Source of the DNA: Clostridia bacterium
Lineage (GTDB): Bacteria; Bacillota; Sulfobacillia; JAJZYS01; JAJYTV01
Assembly: GCA_027420455.1 (NCBI GenBank)
Contig: DAIBJA010000077.1
Coordinates: 1-42,487 of the forward strand
Length of the DNA: 42,487 bases
Reading direction: 5' to 3'
Position 1 is the first letter of the stretch. The number at the start of each line of letters is the position of its first letter. A program made the translations under genes and the position numbers. The notes beneath the pieces were generated by a model, which saw nothing but the letters and a program-made list of their open reading frames with translations, was not told the DNA's origin and made no database searches. Below are positions 7,155-15,497 of the stretch, piece by piece.

Positions 7155-8276
7155 TCACTGATCGCCTCCGCCATCATCGGAGCCGAAGCCACCGTTCGAT
7201 CCCCCTCCCTGCCCGAATCCTCCCTGCGCGGACCCGGGCTGGACCTCGAGCACGCCCTGCACGCCGCTTTGGCCGACGAGACCGAGTTGCCCCGCGAGCG
7301 TGAGACTGCCACCGCTGCCCGATACCACGGCCAGAAAGTCCCCGCCGTTCAGGCGGCTCAGGGAACCGCGGAACATGCCTGGGTCGCTCGTCGTGCCGAG
7401 GGTCACGCCGCTTCCCGTCAAGGCGACGCCGCCGCCAGGCAGAGCCTGTCCCCGCAGGACGAGCGTCATGGCGTTATATTGTCCGCCCCGCACCTGCAGG
7501 TGGAACGTCAAGGTGGTCACGCCCTGCCCGTTCGGGCCCTGCTCCGCGACGCTTCCGGAGAGCGACGCCGAATACGGCGCCAGCACGCTCACGGTGGTGG
7601 CCGGCACACTGAGCGTGCCGCCGGAGCCATGGCCATTGTTCGCGATGGCGTTCCAGCCCGGCCTCAGCGGGCCGGCCGCCGCGAAACCGGCGACCGTCAA
7701 CGCGGCGAGACCGGCGAGCGCCGCCCAGCCGGGTCTCGGCGCGACACGCGGGCGGCCGGCCGGGTACATCAACCGTACGAGGGTCAGGCCGACGACCGCC
7801 GCCGAACTCGCCCCGTAGATCGCGATGGCCCAGATCGTGCGCGTGTCGCTGCCGTCCCCTAGGCCGTGCAGCGTCGCGAGCAGCCATACCAGGAACGTGA
7901 GGTAGTGCAGGCGCCGCCACCAGGGATAGCCGATCTTCGGCCTCAGCCAGCCGGTGACAACGATCGCGAGGCCCAGGTACGCCGCGATGATGCCGAAGGC
8001 CATCCAGAGCGGTCTATAGTGGCTGGTGAACGGCAGCAGCACCTCCTTCAGCGTGAAGGCGGTGAAGGGGTCGATCCAGACCGAGATGCCGTGGATCGCC
8101 GTGAAGACGCCCGCGAGGAGCGTCGCGTACTGGTGCAGCTGGTCATTGACGAGGCGAGGCCAGATCCTTCGCGACTGCCAGCGCTGGCTGAGGAGCAGCC
8201 CGAACACCACAGCCAGCGTGACGAGGACGTAGGCGGTGAACCCGGAGGCACGCGCCAGGAGCCATTGCCATTCCAA
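7155..8276 (-). CDS. ferric-reductase-like transmembrane haem protein with Gly-rich exported C-terminal domain
   Basis: 373 residues from TTG at 8276, six bases after the ApbE stop codon, with GGGGTGAG as ribosome binding site. Residues 1-200 have six to seven membrane spans. Two of them carry His pairs 13 residues apart (HQYATLLAG...IHGIS and LHYLTFL...LHGLG), the bis-haem ligand pattern of ferric-reductase/MsrQ-type domains. Residues 200-345 form a beta-rich domain outside the membrane, followed by a Gly/Gln/Asp-rich tail. No flavin or NAD domain is fused, so electrons must come from or go to another protein. The neighbour ApbE suggests a flavinylated partner, but no flavinylation motif was found in the window. 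Confidence 0.8.
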   Translation of the reverse strand: MEWQWLLARASGFTAYVLVTLAVVFGLLLSQRWQSRRIWPRLVNDQLHQYATLLAGVFTAIHGISVWIDPFTAFTLKEVLLPFTSHYRPLWMAFGIIAAYLGLAIVVTGWLRPKIGYPWWRRLHYLTFLVWLLATLHGLGDGSDTRTIWAIAIYGASSAAVVGLTLVRLMYPAGRPRVAPRPGWAALAGLAALTVAGFAAAGPLRPGWNAIANNGHGSGGTLSVPATTVSVLAPYSASLSGSVAEQGPNGQGVTTLTFHLQVRGGQYNAMTLVLRGQALPGGGVALTGSGVTLGTTSDPGMFRGSLSRLNGGDFLAVVSGSGGSLTLAGQLGLVGQSGVQGVLEVQPGSAQGGFGQGGGSNGGFGSDDGGGDQ

Positions 8277-8282
8277 GCTTTC

Positions 8283-9200
8283 TCACCCCGTCCCTTCCGG
8301 CCAGCTTCCGGCCCTGGTCACATCACCCGCCTCGGTCACGAAGATTCCCGCGAAGCCAAGTCCCGCCAGAAGCTCCGCGCCTCGCGCCTCGCCGCGGATG
8401 AATGCCGACGTGGCGGCGACGTCCGCCTCCTCGCAGCTCGCAGCGACGACACTGACAGTCGAAAGGTCATGCTCCGCCGGGTAGCCCGTCGCGGGATCGA
8501 GCAGATGGTGCCTCTTCACGCCGGCCTGCAGCCAGCGTCTGCGGCGCGTGCCCGAGGTCGCCAGGGCGCCGCGGCGCAGGAGGAGCACCTCTCCCGGCAA
8601 GCCCTCGAGTCCGACCGGCCAGCTGTCGCCTTCAGGGGGCAAGCCGCGCACGGCGAGATCCCCGCCGGCATTCACGAGCGCACAACCAAGGCCGGCGGAG
8701 ACGAGCGCATCGAGCGACGCATCGACGGCCATGCCCTTCGCGATGCCGCCGAGGTCCAGTCCCACGCCGTCCGGCAACGTGATCAGCCGGTGCTGGGGGT
8801 CCATCCCGACCAGCCGCCAGCCGCCGCCCGCCGCCACCCCGCACGACGCAGGCGGCACGTCGCCGCCGGTCCCGATCTCCCTGAACGTGCGGCGGTAGCC
8901 GAGCTGCTCGATCTGGCGCAGGAGTGTCGGGTCGAAGGTGCCGTCGGTCATTTGGGCCCAGCGCAGGGCCCGCGTCGTGACAAAGAACAGAAGTTCGCTC
9001 GCCGCGAAGGGTCTCCCCGCGGCGCGGTTCAACGCGGACAGTTCGCTCTCGGACCGAAATCGGCTGAGAGACTCGTCCCAGGTCCGAAAAACCTTTTGCA
9101 CGATGCCGAGCGCAGGCGCGAGGGCGTCCTTTGGCGCAAACACCTCGACCATGGTGCCCATGACGTTGAAGGAAGCGGACGCGATGTCACACTGCGCCAC
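8283..9200 (-). CDS. apbE: FAD:protein FMN transferase (ApbE)
   Basis: About 305 residues. Family motifs are present: FNVMGTMVEV at the start, a GLDLGGIAKGMAVD segment, VNAGGDLAVRG and LLDPATGYPA. ApbE moves FMN from FAD onto Thr/Ser of a target protein, usually an exported or membrane electron carrier. The start is uncertain: GTG at 9200 follows the upstream stop codon by one base, while a longer form from 9263 would overlap the upstream gene. No lipobox or signal peptide is seen in the shorter form, so it may act in the cytoplasm or depend on an unrecognised export signal. Confidence 0.88.
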   Translation of the reverse strand: MAQCDIASASFNVMGTMVEVFAPKDALAPALGIVQKVFRTWDESLSRFRSESELSALNRAAGRPFAASELLFFVTTRALRWAQMTDGTFDPTLLRQIEQLGYRRTFREIGTGGDVPPASCGVAAGGGWRLVGMDPQHRLITLPDGVGLDLGGIAKGMAVDASLDALVSAGLGCALVNAGGDLAVRGLPPEGDSWPVGLEGLPGEVLLLRRGALATSGTRRRRWLQAGVKRHHLLDPATGYPAEHDLSTVSVVAASCEEADVAATSAFIRGEARGAELLAGLGFAGIFVTEAGDVTRAGSWPEGTG

Positions 9201-9201
9201 C

Positions 9202-9525
9202 TCAGGAAACCGTCGACTGCGTAAACGGCTGCACACTCTGGCTGCTGCCGAAATCGAAGCCACCCGCAGGCTGACCCTGTCCGAATCCCTGTCCGGAACC
9301 CGGCGTCTGCGCAGGCGTCGATGACGCCGCCCCCGCGCCGGTTCGGCTCGTGACGCCCGTCAGGTGATGCGCGGCGGCCTGCCAGAGCAGCGCGAACACC
9401 AGCACAGCCGACCAGGCGAGTGCGCGTTTCCACGTGCGCGCCCGGCTCAGCGCCTGGTCCTTGGTCAGCTCCGGGCGCCCTTCGAGCGCGATATGCGCGG
9501 GACGCTCGGCTCGGATGTCTTCCAT
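9202..9525 (-). CDS. single-span membrane protein with Gln/Gly/Ser-rich exported tail
   Basis: 107 residues from ATG at 9525, preceded by a GAGG/GGGAG ribosome binding site. A cytoplasmic N-terminus of about 35 residues precedes one membrane segment (WSAVLVFALLWQAAA). The outside tail is low-complexity, rich in Gly, Gln, Ser and Thr. It is the first gene of the ApbE/ferric-reductase operon and its tail composition resembles the end of the haem protein, so it may be a partner that positions it. No family recognised. Confidence 0.7.
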   Translation of the reverse strand: MEDIRAERPAHIALEGRPELTKDQALSRARTWKRALAWSAVLVFALLWQAAAHHLTGVTSRTGAGAASSTPAQTPGSGQGFGQGQPAGGFDFGSSQSVQPFTQSTVS

Positions 9526-9560
9526 GCTGGTGGCTCCCCCTCGCAGGCATTGTGGCATCT

Positions 9561-9591
9561 CGGCCTTAAAGAGTACTGAAAACGGCCTTAA
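9561..9591. promoter_or_regulatory. direct repeat CGGCCTTAA, possible operator
   Basis: CGGCCTTAA occurs at 9561-9569 and 9583-9591, 22 bases apart (two helical turns), and the second copy extends into an imperfect palindrome, GGCCTTAAGGGCC. It sits between the divergent redox operon and the arsR-type gene, where it could control both. Confidence 0.45.
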
Positions 9592-9686
9592 GGGCCATTT
9601 TCCCGACAACCGGATCATGCCAGCCAGGCCTTCCGTCCATCTGCGGCAACGATGTCCCTTCGGCGCGAGAAAGGGGCCTAGGGCCG

Positions 9687-10127
9687 ATGACCGCGCCACC
9701 TTGCCACCATTACGCTTCAAATATGCTTGATGCAAAACTTCTTGCAGCGACGCGTGCCGCGCAGTTCCAGGCCCTTGCGGATCCCGTGCGCCTTCAGATC
9801 GTGGCGGCACTCTCAAGGCGCCCGCACTGCGTCTGCGAGATCCAGTCGGCCATCGGCCCGATCGCGGCCAATCTTCTCTCCTACCACCTCGCCATTCTGC
9901 GAGGCGCGGGCCTCGTCAGCGCGCAGCGTCGGGGGCGCTGGCTCGACTACCGCCTGGAGCTGGCCGCCCTTTCGGCCTTGCGCGACAGTCTGCCGGGCGG
10001 CGTGGCCACCCAGGACCCCGCGACGGCGGCGCCAGGCGGATGTGGCTGCGTCACAGGCCGACGTCCATCCAGGCGCACCGGTGCACCGGCGGGAGCGACG
10101 TCGCGCCGCGCCAAGTCGGGGACCTGA
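9687..10127 (+). CDS. ArsR/SmtB-family metal-responsive repressor
   Basis: A winged-helix regulator with the family opening FQALADPVRLQIVAAL, a recognition helix around LLSYHLAIL, and the metal-site motif CVCE on the alpha-3 helix, as in arsenic/antimony sensors. The C-terminal tail adds GGCGC, two more Cys in CxC spacing. The start is uncertain: ATG 9687 has a weak AAGGGG site, while ATG 9723 gives a more typical N-terminus but lies in an AT-rich imperfect dyad (TTCAAATATGCTTGA) that looks like an operator. It likely represses the genes that follow and perhaps the divergent operon. The ligand is not provable from sequence. Confidence 0.88.
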   Translation: MTAPPCHHYASNMLDAKLLAATRAAQFQALADPVRLQIVAALSRRPHCVCEIQSAIGPIAANLLSYHLAILRGAGLVSAQRRGRWLDYRLELAALSALRDSLPGGVATQDPATAAPGGCGCVTGRRPSRRTGAPAGATSRRAKSGT

Positions 10128-10214
10128 GTCATCGGCGCAGACGCCCGGTCTGTCAACTCCCCGATGCTCCACCCCGCCGCGGATCCGATGCCTAGATCAG
10201 AGGAGGTCATCCGC

Positions 10215-10820
10215 TTGAGTGCCCAATCCTACGAGCCACCCCAGTGGGCCTACGAATTCCACGGTCATCGCTGCCCCTTCATGCCGCTAGGCTACCGCAT
10301 GGGCATCCTGGCGCTCGCCCGCCTGGGCGTGGCGCGCGAGATGGACCACACGCTGCACGTGATCTGCGAGCTCGGCGAGGGCCACCCCCAGACCTGTCTC
10401 ATGGATGGTATCCAGGCCGCAACCGGGGCGACCTTCGGCAAGACGCTGATCGAGAAGACCTACTGGGGCAAACTCGCGGCCACCTTCTGGTACCCCGGCA
10501 AGACGGCGGTGCGCTACGCCCTGCGCCCGACGTTCCTCGACGCCTTCGGAGCCCAGGAATTCTTCGCCTATCGGATGCGTGGCATCGAGCCGTCCGGCAT
10601 TCCCGAGGACGTCACCGATCAGGCCGTCGCATGGACGCTCGCACAGCCCGACGAAGAGGTCTTCGCCATGGAGGAAAGGCCGGATTTCGCCTATAGGCCG
10701 CCCAAGGGCTCCTTCAACCGCATCGCCTGCTCGGTCTGCGGCGAGTACGTATTCGAGCGCTATGTACGCATCAGGGATGGCAAGCCCGTTTGCATCCCCT
10801 GTTCGGGCTACAAGGGCTGA
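10215..10820 (+). CDS. FmdE-family protein (formylmethanofuran-dehydrogenase subunit E-like)
   Basis: 201 residues from TTG at 10215, selected because AGAGGAGGT lies seven bases upstream. The N-terminal FmdE domain has the conserved FHGHRCPFMPLG segment and a second Cys in HPQTCLMDG. A C-terminal zinc ribbon has CSVC and CIPC pairs. The family was named from methanogen molybdenum-enzyme operons, but its bacterial members have no settled function; metal or molybdopterin-enzyme maturation is often proposed. Here it sits between an ArsR regulator and a TauE/SafE exporter, pointing to a metal- or sulfur-related role. Confidence 0.85.
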   Translation: MSAQSYEPPQWAYEFHGHRCPFMPLGYRMGILALARLGVAREMDHTLHVICELGEGHPQTCLMDGIQAATGATFGKTLIEKTYWGKLAATFWYPGKTAVRYALRPTFLDAFGAQEFFAYRMRGIEPSGIPEDVTDQAVAWTLAQPDEEVFAMEERPDFAYRPPKGSFNRIACSVCGEYVFERYVRIRDGKPVCIPCSGYKG

Positions 10821-10833
10821 CCCCGCGTCGGCG

Positions 10834-10863
10834 CGCCCTCCTCCATTTCCCCGGGGGAGGGCG
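10834..10863 (+). terminator. stem-loop between the FmdE-like and exporter genes
   Basis: CGCCCTCC (10834-10841) pairs with GGAGGGCG (10856-10863) across a 14-base loop. There is no U-tract. It may be an attenuator or an mRNA-processing structure that lowers expression of the exporter gene. Confidence 0.4.
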
Positions 10864-10911
10864 GCCGTCTGCCCTGGCCAGGCCGTGCCGCATTGGAGGA
10901 GGCCATTCCGG

Positions 10912-11649
10912 ATGATCGCTATAGTCGCGCTGCTCATCTTCCTGGTCTCCGCGATCTTCGCCATGCTCGGGCTCGGTGGCGGCATGCTGTACGTGCCGAT
11001 CTTTCATTGGCTCGGCTTCGGGCTGCAGTCCATGGTCATTCCGCTTGGACTACTGCTCAACGGCCTCAACACGCTGCTCGCCTTGATCCCCTACGGTCGC
11101 AAGCACCTCGTGGACTGGACGGGCGGGCTGCCGATGGCCTTCGCGGCGCTCGTCTTCGCCCCGCTTGGCGCCCTGGCGGCGCCGCATCTGCCGAACAGGG
11201 TGCTCCTCATACTTTTCGCGGCGGCCGTCCTGGTGGCTGCCGTGCGGACGCTACTCGCGGCCGGCAAGGCCGACCCCACCGAGATGATGCCGCTCAAGAG
11301 GCGCATGCTGATCGGCGGCGGCGTCGCCGCGGCCGCCGGCTTCGTCGGCGGGCTGCTCGGCATCGGCGGCGGGTTCATCATCGGCCCGCTCCTGATGTGG
11401 ATCGGCTACGACACGAAGCGCGCCGCCGCGACCACGGCGTACATCGTCACCTTCTCGAGCTTCTCCGGCTTCCTCGGCCACGTTGGAAGCATGCGCATCG
11501 AGTGGCCGCTGCTGCTATCCGTCGTGCTGGCGGTCGTCGTGGCATCCCTGCTCGGTTCCTGGTTCATGGCGAACCGGGCCAAGCCCGAGTGGGTGAAATG
11601 GTTCTACGGCATCCTGCTGCTCGGCGTCGCGGTGAAACTCGTGGTCTAA
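10912..11649 (+). CDS. TauE/SafE-family membrane exporter
   Basis: 245 residues from ATG at 10912, nine bases after GGAGGAGG. It has about eight membrane spans in two related halves, each with a Gly-rich turn typical of the family (MLGLGGGMLYVP and LLGIGGGFIIGP). Members move sulfite, sulfoacetate or other organosulfur anions; the substrate is unknown here. It is the last gene of the ArsR/FmdE group. Confidence 0.9.
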   Translation: MIAIVALLIFLVSAIFAMLGLGGGMLYVPIFHWLGFGLQSMVIPLGLLLNGLNTLLALIPYGRKHLVDWTGGLPMAFAALVFAPLGALAAPHLPNRVLLILFAAAVLVAAVRTLLAAGKADPTEMMPLKRRMLIGGGVAAAAGFVGGLLGIGGGFIIGPLLMWIGYDTKRAAATTAYIVTFSSFSGFLGHVGSMRIEWPLLLSVVLAVVVASLLGSWFMANRAKPEWVKWFYGILLLGVAVKLVV

Positions 11650-11653
11650 CGGG

Positions 11654-11730
11654 GCGCATGGCCCGCCACCCAACCGAACAAAGCAGGCCGCGGACCCGGT
11701 CGTGCGATCAGGTTCGCGGCCTCCATGCGC
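11654..11730. terminator. nested bidirectional terminator
   Basis: An inner stem (AGGCCGCGGACC at 11685 with GGTTCGCGGCCT at 11711) lies inside an outer perfect 8-base stem (GCGCATGG at 11654 with CCATGCGC at 11723). It separates the convergent exporter and acetyltransferase genes. Confidence 0.65.
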
Positions 11731-11736
11731 TGGCGC

Positions 11737-14097
11737 CTAGGCCTCGACCGCGGGCATCAGGCGCAGCCGCCCCGGGGCGAAGGTCATCGCGTCTGCTTCG
11801 ATGCGCAGCACCAGTTCCATCTCCCCCAGTTCCGGCGCCTCGTCGGCCAGGAGACTCACCCGCAGAAGGGCGTCGCTCAGCCTCTCTTCCGCCCCCGCGA
11901 GTTCCTCGAGACCGAGCGCATGTAGACACCGCCGCGCCAGGGCCTGCGCATCGCGGTCCGTCAACGGAACGATGCGCTCCAGCGCGGCAGCCTGGCTTGC
12001 CAGGACCGGCCGCACCGCGATGATGGGACCGAACAGGGGATCCTGCACGATCTGGACCCGCACCTGCCCCCGCTCGCCTCCGTCTCCCGCCTGCAGGCCG
12101 AGGTGGGTCAGGGCCTGCGCGAGCGCCTCCAGAGGCGGCTCGCTCTCCCCTGCCGCCACCCGCTCCCGCAGCAGGTCGCGCGCGGCCGCGGCGTCGCAGC
12201 CCTCGAGATCGGGGATCTGGCCGTGCGGCTGGGCCTTGAAGCGTGCGTAGCGCACCGCCTGCCCCAGAGCGCGCACCGCCCGCTCGGGGAACGGGTAGAC
12301 CGGGATGCGCTGGCAGCAGGTGTCGATCCAGCCGACCGGAACGTTGCCGTCAAGCGGCAGGAGGAAATTCGCGACGATCGGCTTCGGCGTGCCGCCGCCC
12401 TCCCTCACGACCTCGTCGACGGCCTCGGCGATCCTCTTGGCCACCTCTTCGCTCTGCGACATGCCCACGGGGATGAAGAGCACGATCACCGCGTCGACAT
12501 CCGGATTGCGCAGCACCTCGGGCAAGGCCTTGCGATAGCCGTCCGCCAGGGCCTCGAAGCCGAGGTCGATCGGCGGCATGGCAAGCTCGAGTCCCTCCTT
12601 GGGCAGACCGTCCACGGTGATCACGGCACCACCCGCGGAATTGGTCAGCACAGCCACCCGCCCGCCCTGCGGCAAGGGGCTGCCGTCGAGCAGAGCGGCC
12701 ACGTCGAAGAGTTCCTCGAGGGTGTCGGCGCGGATGATGCCCGCCTGGCGGAAGAGCCCCTCGAAAACGCGGTCCCGAGGTTCCGCGCCGAACTCCGACA
12801 CCGCGGCGCCGCCACGGGTGCGAGCGCTCTTCACGACGAGGACCGGCTTCTCCCGCGTCAGCCGCCGGCAGATGCGCGTGAACTTGCGCGGGTTGCCGAA
12901 CGACTCGAGATAGAGCGCTATGAGGGACGTCTCGGGGTCGGTCTCCCAATACTGCAGGAGGTCGTTGCCCGAAACGTCCGCCTTGTTGCCCATGCTGACG
13001 AAACTCGAGACGCCTACGCCCAGGCGGCTCGCGTAGTCCAGGATGGCGACGCCCAAGGCTCCGGACTGGCTCGCGATCGCGAGGCGTCCGCGCCTCGGCA
13101 TGACGGGAGCGAAGCTCGCGTTGAGCGGCGCGTCCGGCGTCGTCGTCAGGAGTCCGAAGCAGCTCGGTCCGAGGAGGCGGATGCCCGCCTCGCGCAGCCG
13201 GTGCGCGAGCTCCTGCTGCTCGGTGACCGCCCCGGCGTCCGCGAAACCCGCGGAGAGCACGGCCACGCTGCCCACATGCGCCTCGATGCACTGCTGCACG
13301 AGGGCCTGCACCTGCATCGCCGGCACGACGAGCAGCGCGAGGTCGACCGCCTCGGGCAGGTCCTTGAGCTGCGCATACGCCCGCACGCCGGCGACGGCGC
13401 GCGCGCTCGGGTTGACCGGGTAGACGGTGCCTGTGAACCCGCTTTCGACGATGTGCCGGAACACCACGTGCCCAAGGTGGCTCGGGTCGCGCGACGCGCC
13501 GATCACGGCCACCGTCTGCGGGTGCAGGAACGGCCGCAGGGAGGCGGCGGTCGCCATCTGCTCGCGCGTGTCGTGCAAGGCGCGGCTGCGCTCGGTCTCC
13601 GCGAGCGGCAGCACCATGCGTACGGCGGTGTAGTCGTCCGGGTCGTAGTGGTGCTGCACCTCGAAGCCCGAGTTGCGGAAGACCTGGATCATCTTCTGGT
13701 TCTCCTGCAGCACGTAGGCCTCGAAGCGCCTCAGGCCGTAGCGCCAGGCCACTTCGGCCATCTCCTCGAGCAGCAGGGTGCCAATGCCGTAGCCGTGGAA
13801 GCGCTCGTCCACGAAGAAGTCGATCTCGGCGCACTCCGGGTCGGTGCGCAGGAAGTGGCTGATGCCGATGATCGTATCGCCGGAGATGCAGAGAAGCGCG
13901 TACTTGTCCGGCAACCGGCTCTCGAGCATCTCGACGATCTTGCGCTCGTCGACCTCGCGCACCGCATGGAAGAACCGGTAGTAGAGCGACGTCTGCGACA
14001 CGCCCTGGAAGAGGGCCCCCAGCATCCTGCGCTCTTCATCGCTGCCCGTCGCCTCTCGCACGTCCGCAACCCGACCGTCCCGCAGGATCACCCGCAA
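11737..14097 (-). CDS. GNAT acetyltransferase fused to NDP-forming acyl-CoA synthetase-like domains
   Basis: 786 residues from TTG at 14097, chosen because GGAGGTGA lies just upstream; GTG codons at 14106 and 14091 are alternatives. Residues 1-180 form a GNAT domain with the acetyl-CoA loop RFHGYGIG. From about 190 follow the CoA-binding domain (VAVIGASRDPSHLGH), then succinyl-CoA-synthetase-like domains with GPSCFG and SQSGALG. The C-terminal ATP-grasp part is degenerate: the N-terminal half with the usual HKSD/GGV signature is missing, and only DPLFGPI, VPLT and the last strands remain. Relatives (PatZ/Pka type, with the GNAT at the other end) acetylate lysines of acetyl-CoA synthetase. The divergent neighbour is AcuC, so protein acetylation is the likely role. 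Confidence 0.85.
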   Translation of the reverse strand: MRVILRDGRVADVREATGSDEERRMLGALFQGVSQTSLYYRFFHAVREVDERKIVEMLESRLPDKYALLCISGDTIIGISHFLRTDPECAEIDFFVDERFHGYGIGTLLLEEMAEVAWRYGLRRFEAYVLQENQKMIQVFRNSGFEVQHHYDPDDYTAVRMVLPLAETERSRALHDTREQMATAASLRPFLHPQTVAVIGASRDPSHLGHVVFRHIVESGFTGTVYPVNPSARAVAGVRAYAQLKDLPEAVDLALLVVPAMQVQALVQQCIEAHVGSVAVLSAGFADAGAVTEQQELAHRLREAGIRLLGPSCFGLLTTTPDAPLNASFAPVMPRRGRLAIASQSGALGVAILDYASRLGVGVSSFVSMGNKADVSGNDLLQYWETDPETSLIALYLESFGNPRKFTRICRRLTREKPVLVVKSARTRGGAAVSEFGAEPRDRVFEGLFRQAGIIRADTLEELFDVAALLDGSPLPQGGRVAVLTNSAGGAVITVDGLPKEGLELAMPPIDLGFEALADGYRKALPEVLRNPDVDAVIVLFIPVGMSQSEEVAKRIAEAVDEVVREGGGTPKPIVANFLLPLDGNVPVGWIDTCCQRIPVYPFPERAVRALGQAVRYARFKAQPHGQIPDLEGCDAAAARDLLRERVAAGESEPPLEALAQALTHLGLQAGDGGERGQVRVQIVQDPLFGPIIAVRPVLASQAAALERIVPLTDRDAQALARRCLHALGLEELAGAEERLSDALLRVSLLADEAPELGEMELVLRIEADAMTFAPGRLRLMPAVEA

Positions 14098-14296
14098 GGT
14101 GATCACCTCCGCCCATCGCTGCCCCTATTCTGACGCCCCGAGGGACCACTTGCCATAGGCTCCATGTCGCGATCTCGGACGCTCACGGCCTCTCTTCTAC
14201 CACGATGTCCCTGCGCTCCGTTTCCAAGGACCGCCCGAAGGCGCTATGATTCCCATGCCGACGCTTACGCGTCCGCGCGAAAGGGGTGCCTGCCCT

Positions 14297-15451
14297 TTGT
14301 CGCATCCGGTCGCCCTCATCTACAGCGACGCGTATCAGGGCTACCGCTTCTCGCCGGATCATCCCTTCAACCCCATCCGGCTGCGCTGGACCTACGAGAT
14401 GATCGAGGAGCTGGGGCTGCTTGCGCCCAGCGAATTGCGCGGGCCCGAGCCCGCGAGCGACGAGGCCCTTCTCAGGGTCCATACGCCGTCGTACCTTGAG
14501 GAGGTCAGGCGTCTCTCGAGCGGCGGCGCGGTGCGCGAATCCTCCCTGCTCTACGGGCTCGGCACCGAGGACGACCCGGGATTCCCCGGCATGCACGAGG
14601 CCGCGGCTCTGGCCGTCGGCGGCACCCTTGGCGCCGCCAGGGCGGTCGCCTCGGGCGACCTCGTGCACGCCTTCAACATCGGCGGCGGACTCCATCACGC
14701 GTTCGCGGCCCAGGCGGCCGGTTTCTGCATCTACAACGACATCGCCCTCGCCATCCTCGCCTTGCGCGACGCCGGCCTCAAGGTCGCGTACATCGACATC
14801 GACGTCCATCATGGCGACGGCGTACAGGAGATCTTCTACAGGGACCCCGACGTCCTGACCATCTCGTTCCACGAAAGCGGCCGCTACCTCTTCCCGGGTA
14901 CCGGCGGCGTCGAGGAGCTCGGCGCGGGACCAGGGCTCGGGACGTCCCTCAACGTGCCGCTCGAGCCCTTCACCGATGACGCCTCCTGGCTCGAGCTCTT
15001 CGAGGCCATCGTGCCTCCGGCCTTGCGCATTTTCCGGCCGGACGCGCTCGTGACCCTGCACGGCTGCGACGGCCACGTGCTGGACCCGCTCGCCGACATG
15101 CGTCTCACGACCCGCTTCTACTGGCGAACGGCCGCCCGCCTGCACGAACTCGCCCACGAGGTGGCGGGCGGGCGCTGGCTCGGCCTCGGCGGTGGCGGCT
15201 ACGAGTTGCTGCGCGTCGTGCCGCGGGCCTGGTCGCTCGTCTGGGCCGAGATGCGGGGCACGCCGCTGCCGGAGGAGACCCGGGTGCCCACCGCATTCAA
15301 CCGCAGGCACCAGCCTCCCGGCGAGGCGCCGCTGCCCGATCTGGTCGTCGACCCCCAGGACCTCGTTCCGGCGCTCGACCGCCAGGGGGAGATCTCCGGG
15401 CGCAACCGCGCGACGCTCGCCCGCCTGCGCCAGATCTCGCCACTGCTCTGA
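14297..15451 (+). CDS. acuC: AcuC-type histone-deacetylase-family protein
   Basis: 384 residues if started at TTG 14297, close to the known AcuC size; ATG 14246 would add a 17-residue extension not typical of the family. Zinc-deacetylase motifs are visible: the His pair in GGGLHHAF, the DxDVHHGDG metal-binding segment, HESG, and GGGGYE near the end. AcuC removes acetyl groups from lysines, notably from acetyl-CoA synthetase. It is divergent from a GNAT/acyl-CoA-synthetase fusion, so writer and eraser lie side by side, as in the acu locus of Bacillus. Confidence 0.93.
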   Translation: MSHPVALIYSDAYQGYRFSPDHPFNPIRLRWTYEMIEELGLLAPSELRGPEPASDEALLRVHTPSYLEEVRRLSSGGAVRESSLLYGLGTEDDPGFPGMHEAAALAVGGTLGAARAVASGDLVHAFNIGGGLHHAFAAQAAGFCIYNDIALAILALRDAGLKVAYIDIDVHHGDGVQEIFYRDPDVLTISFHESGRYLFPGTGGVEELGAGPGLGTSLNVPLEPFTDDASWLELFEAIVPPALRIFRPDALVTLHGCDGHVLDPLADMRLTTRFYWRTAARLHELAHEVAGGRWLGLGGGGYELLRVVPRAWSLVWAEMRGTPLPEETRVPTAFNRRHQPPGEAPLPDLVVDPQDLVPALDRQGEISGRNRATLARLRQISPLL

Positions 15452-15497
15452 TCTGCCATGATCCGACAGGCCGAAGAGGCAGGAGTTCGTCCCCCAA

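Noticed and set aside
6489-7862. 457-codon open frame on the plus strand
   Set aside because: Crosses three well-supported minus-strand genes and has no recognisable domain.
7155-9525. Flavinylation (FMN-binding) motif in the ApbE neighbours
   Set aside because: Gly/Ser/Thr-rich tails were examined, but none contains a sequence like the known Thr-flavinylation motif.
12103-14133. 676-codon open frame on the plus strand
   Set aside because: It is antisense to the GNAT/acyl-CoA synthetase gene; the composition is Arg/His/Gln-rich and no domain is seen. Long mirror frames are common in high-GC DNA.
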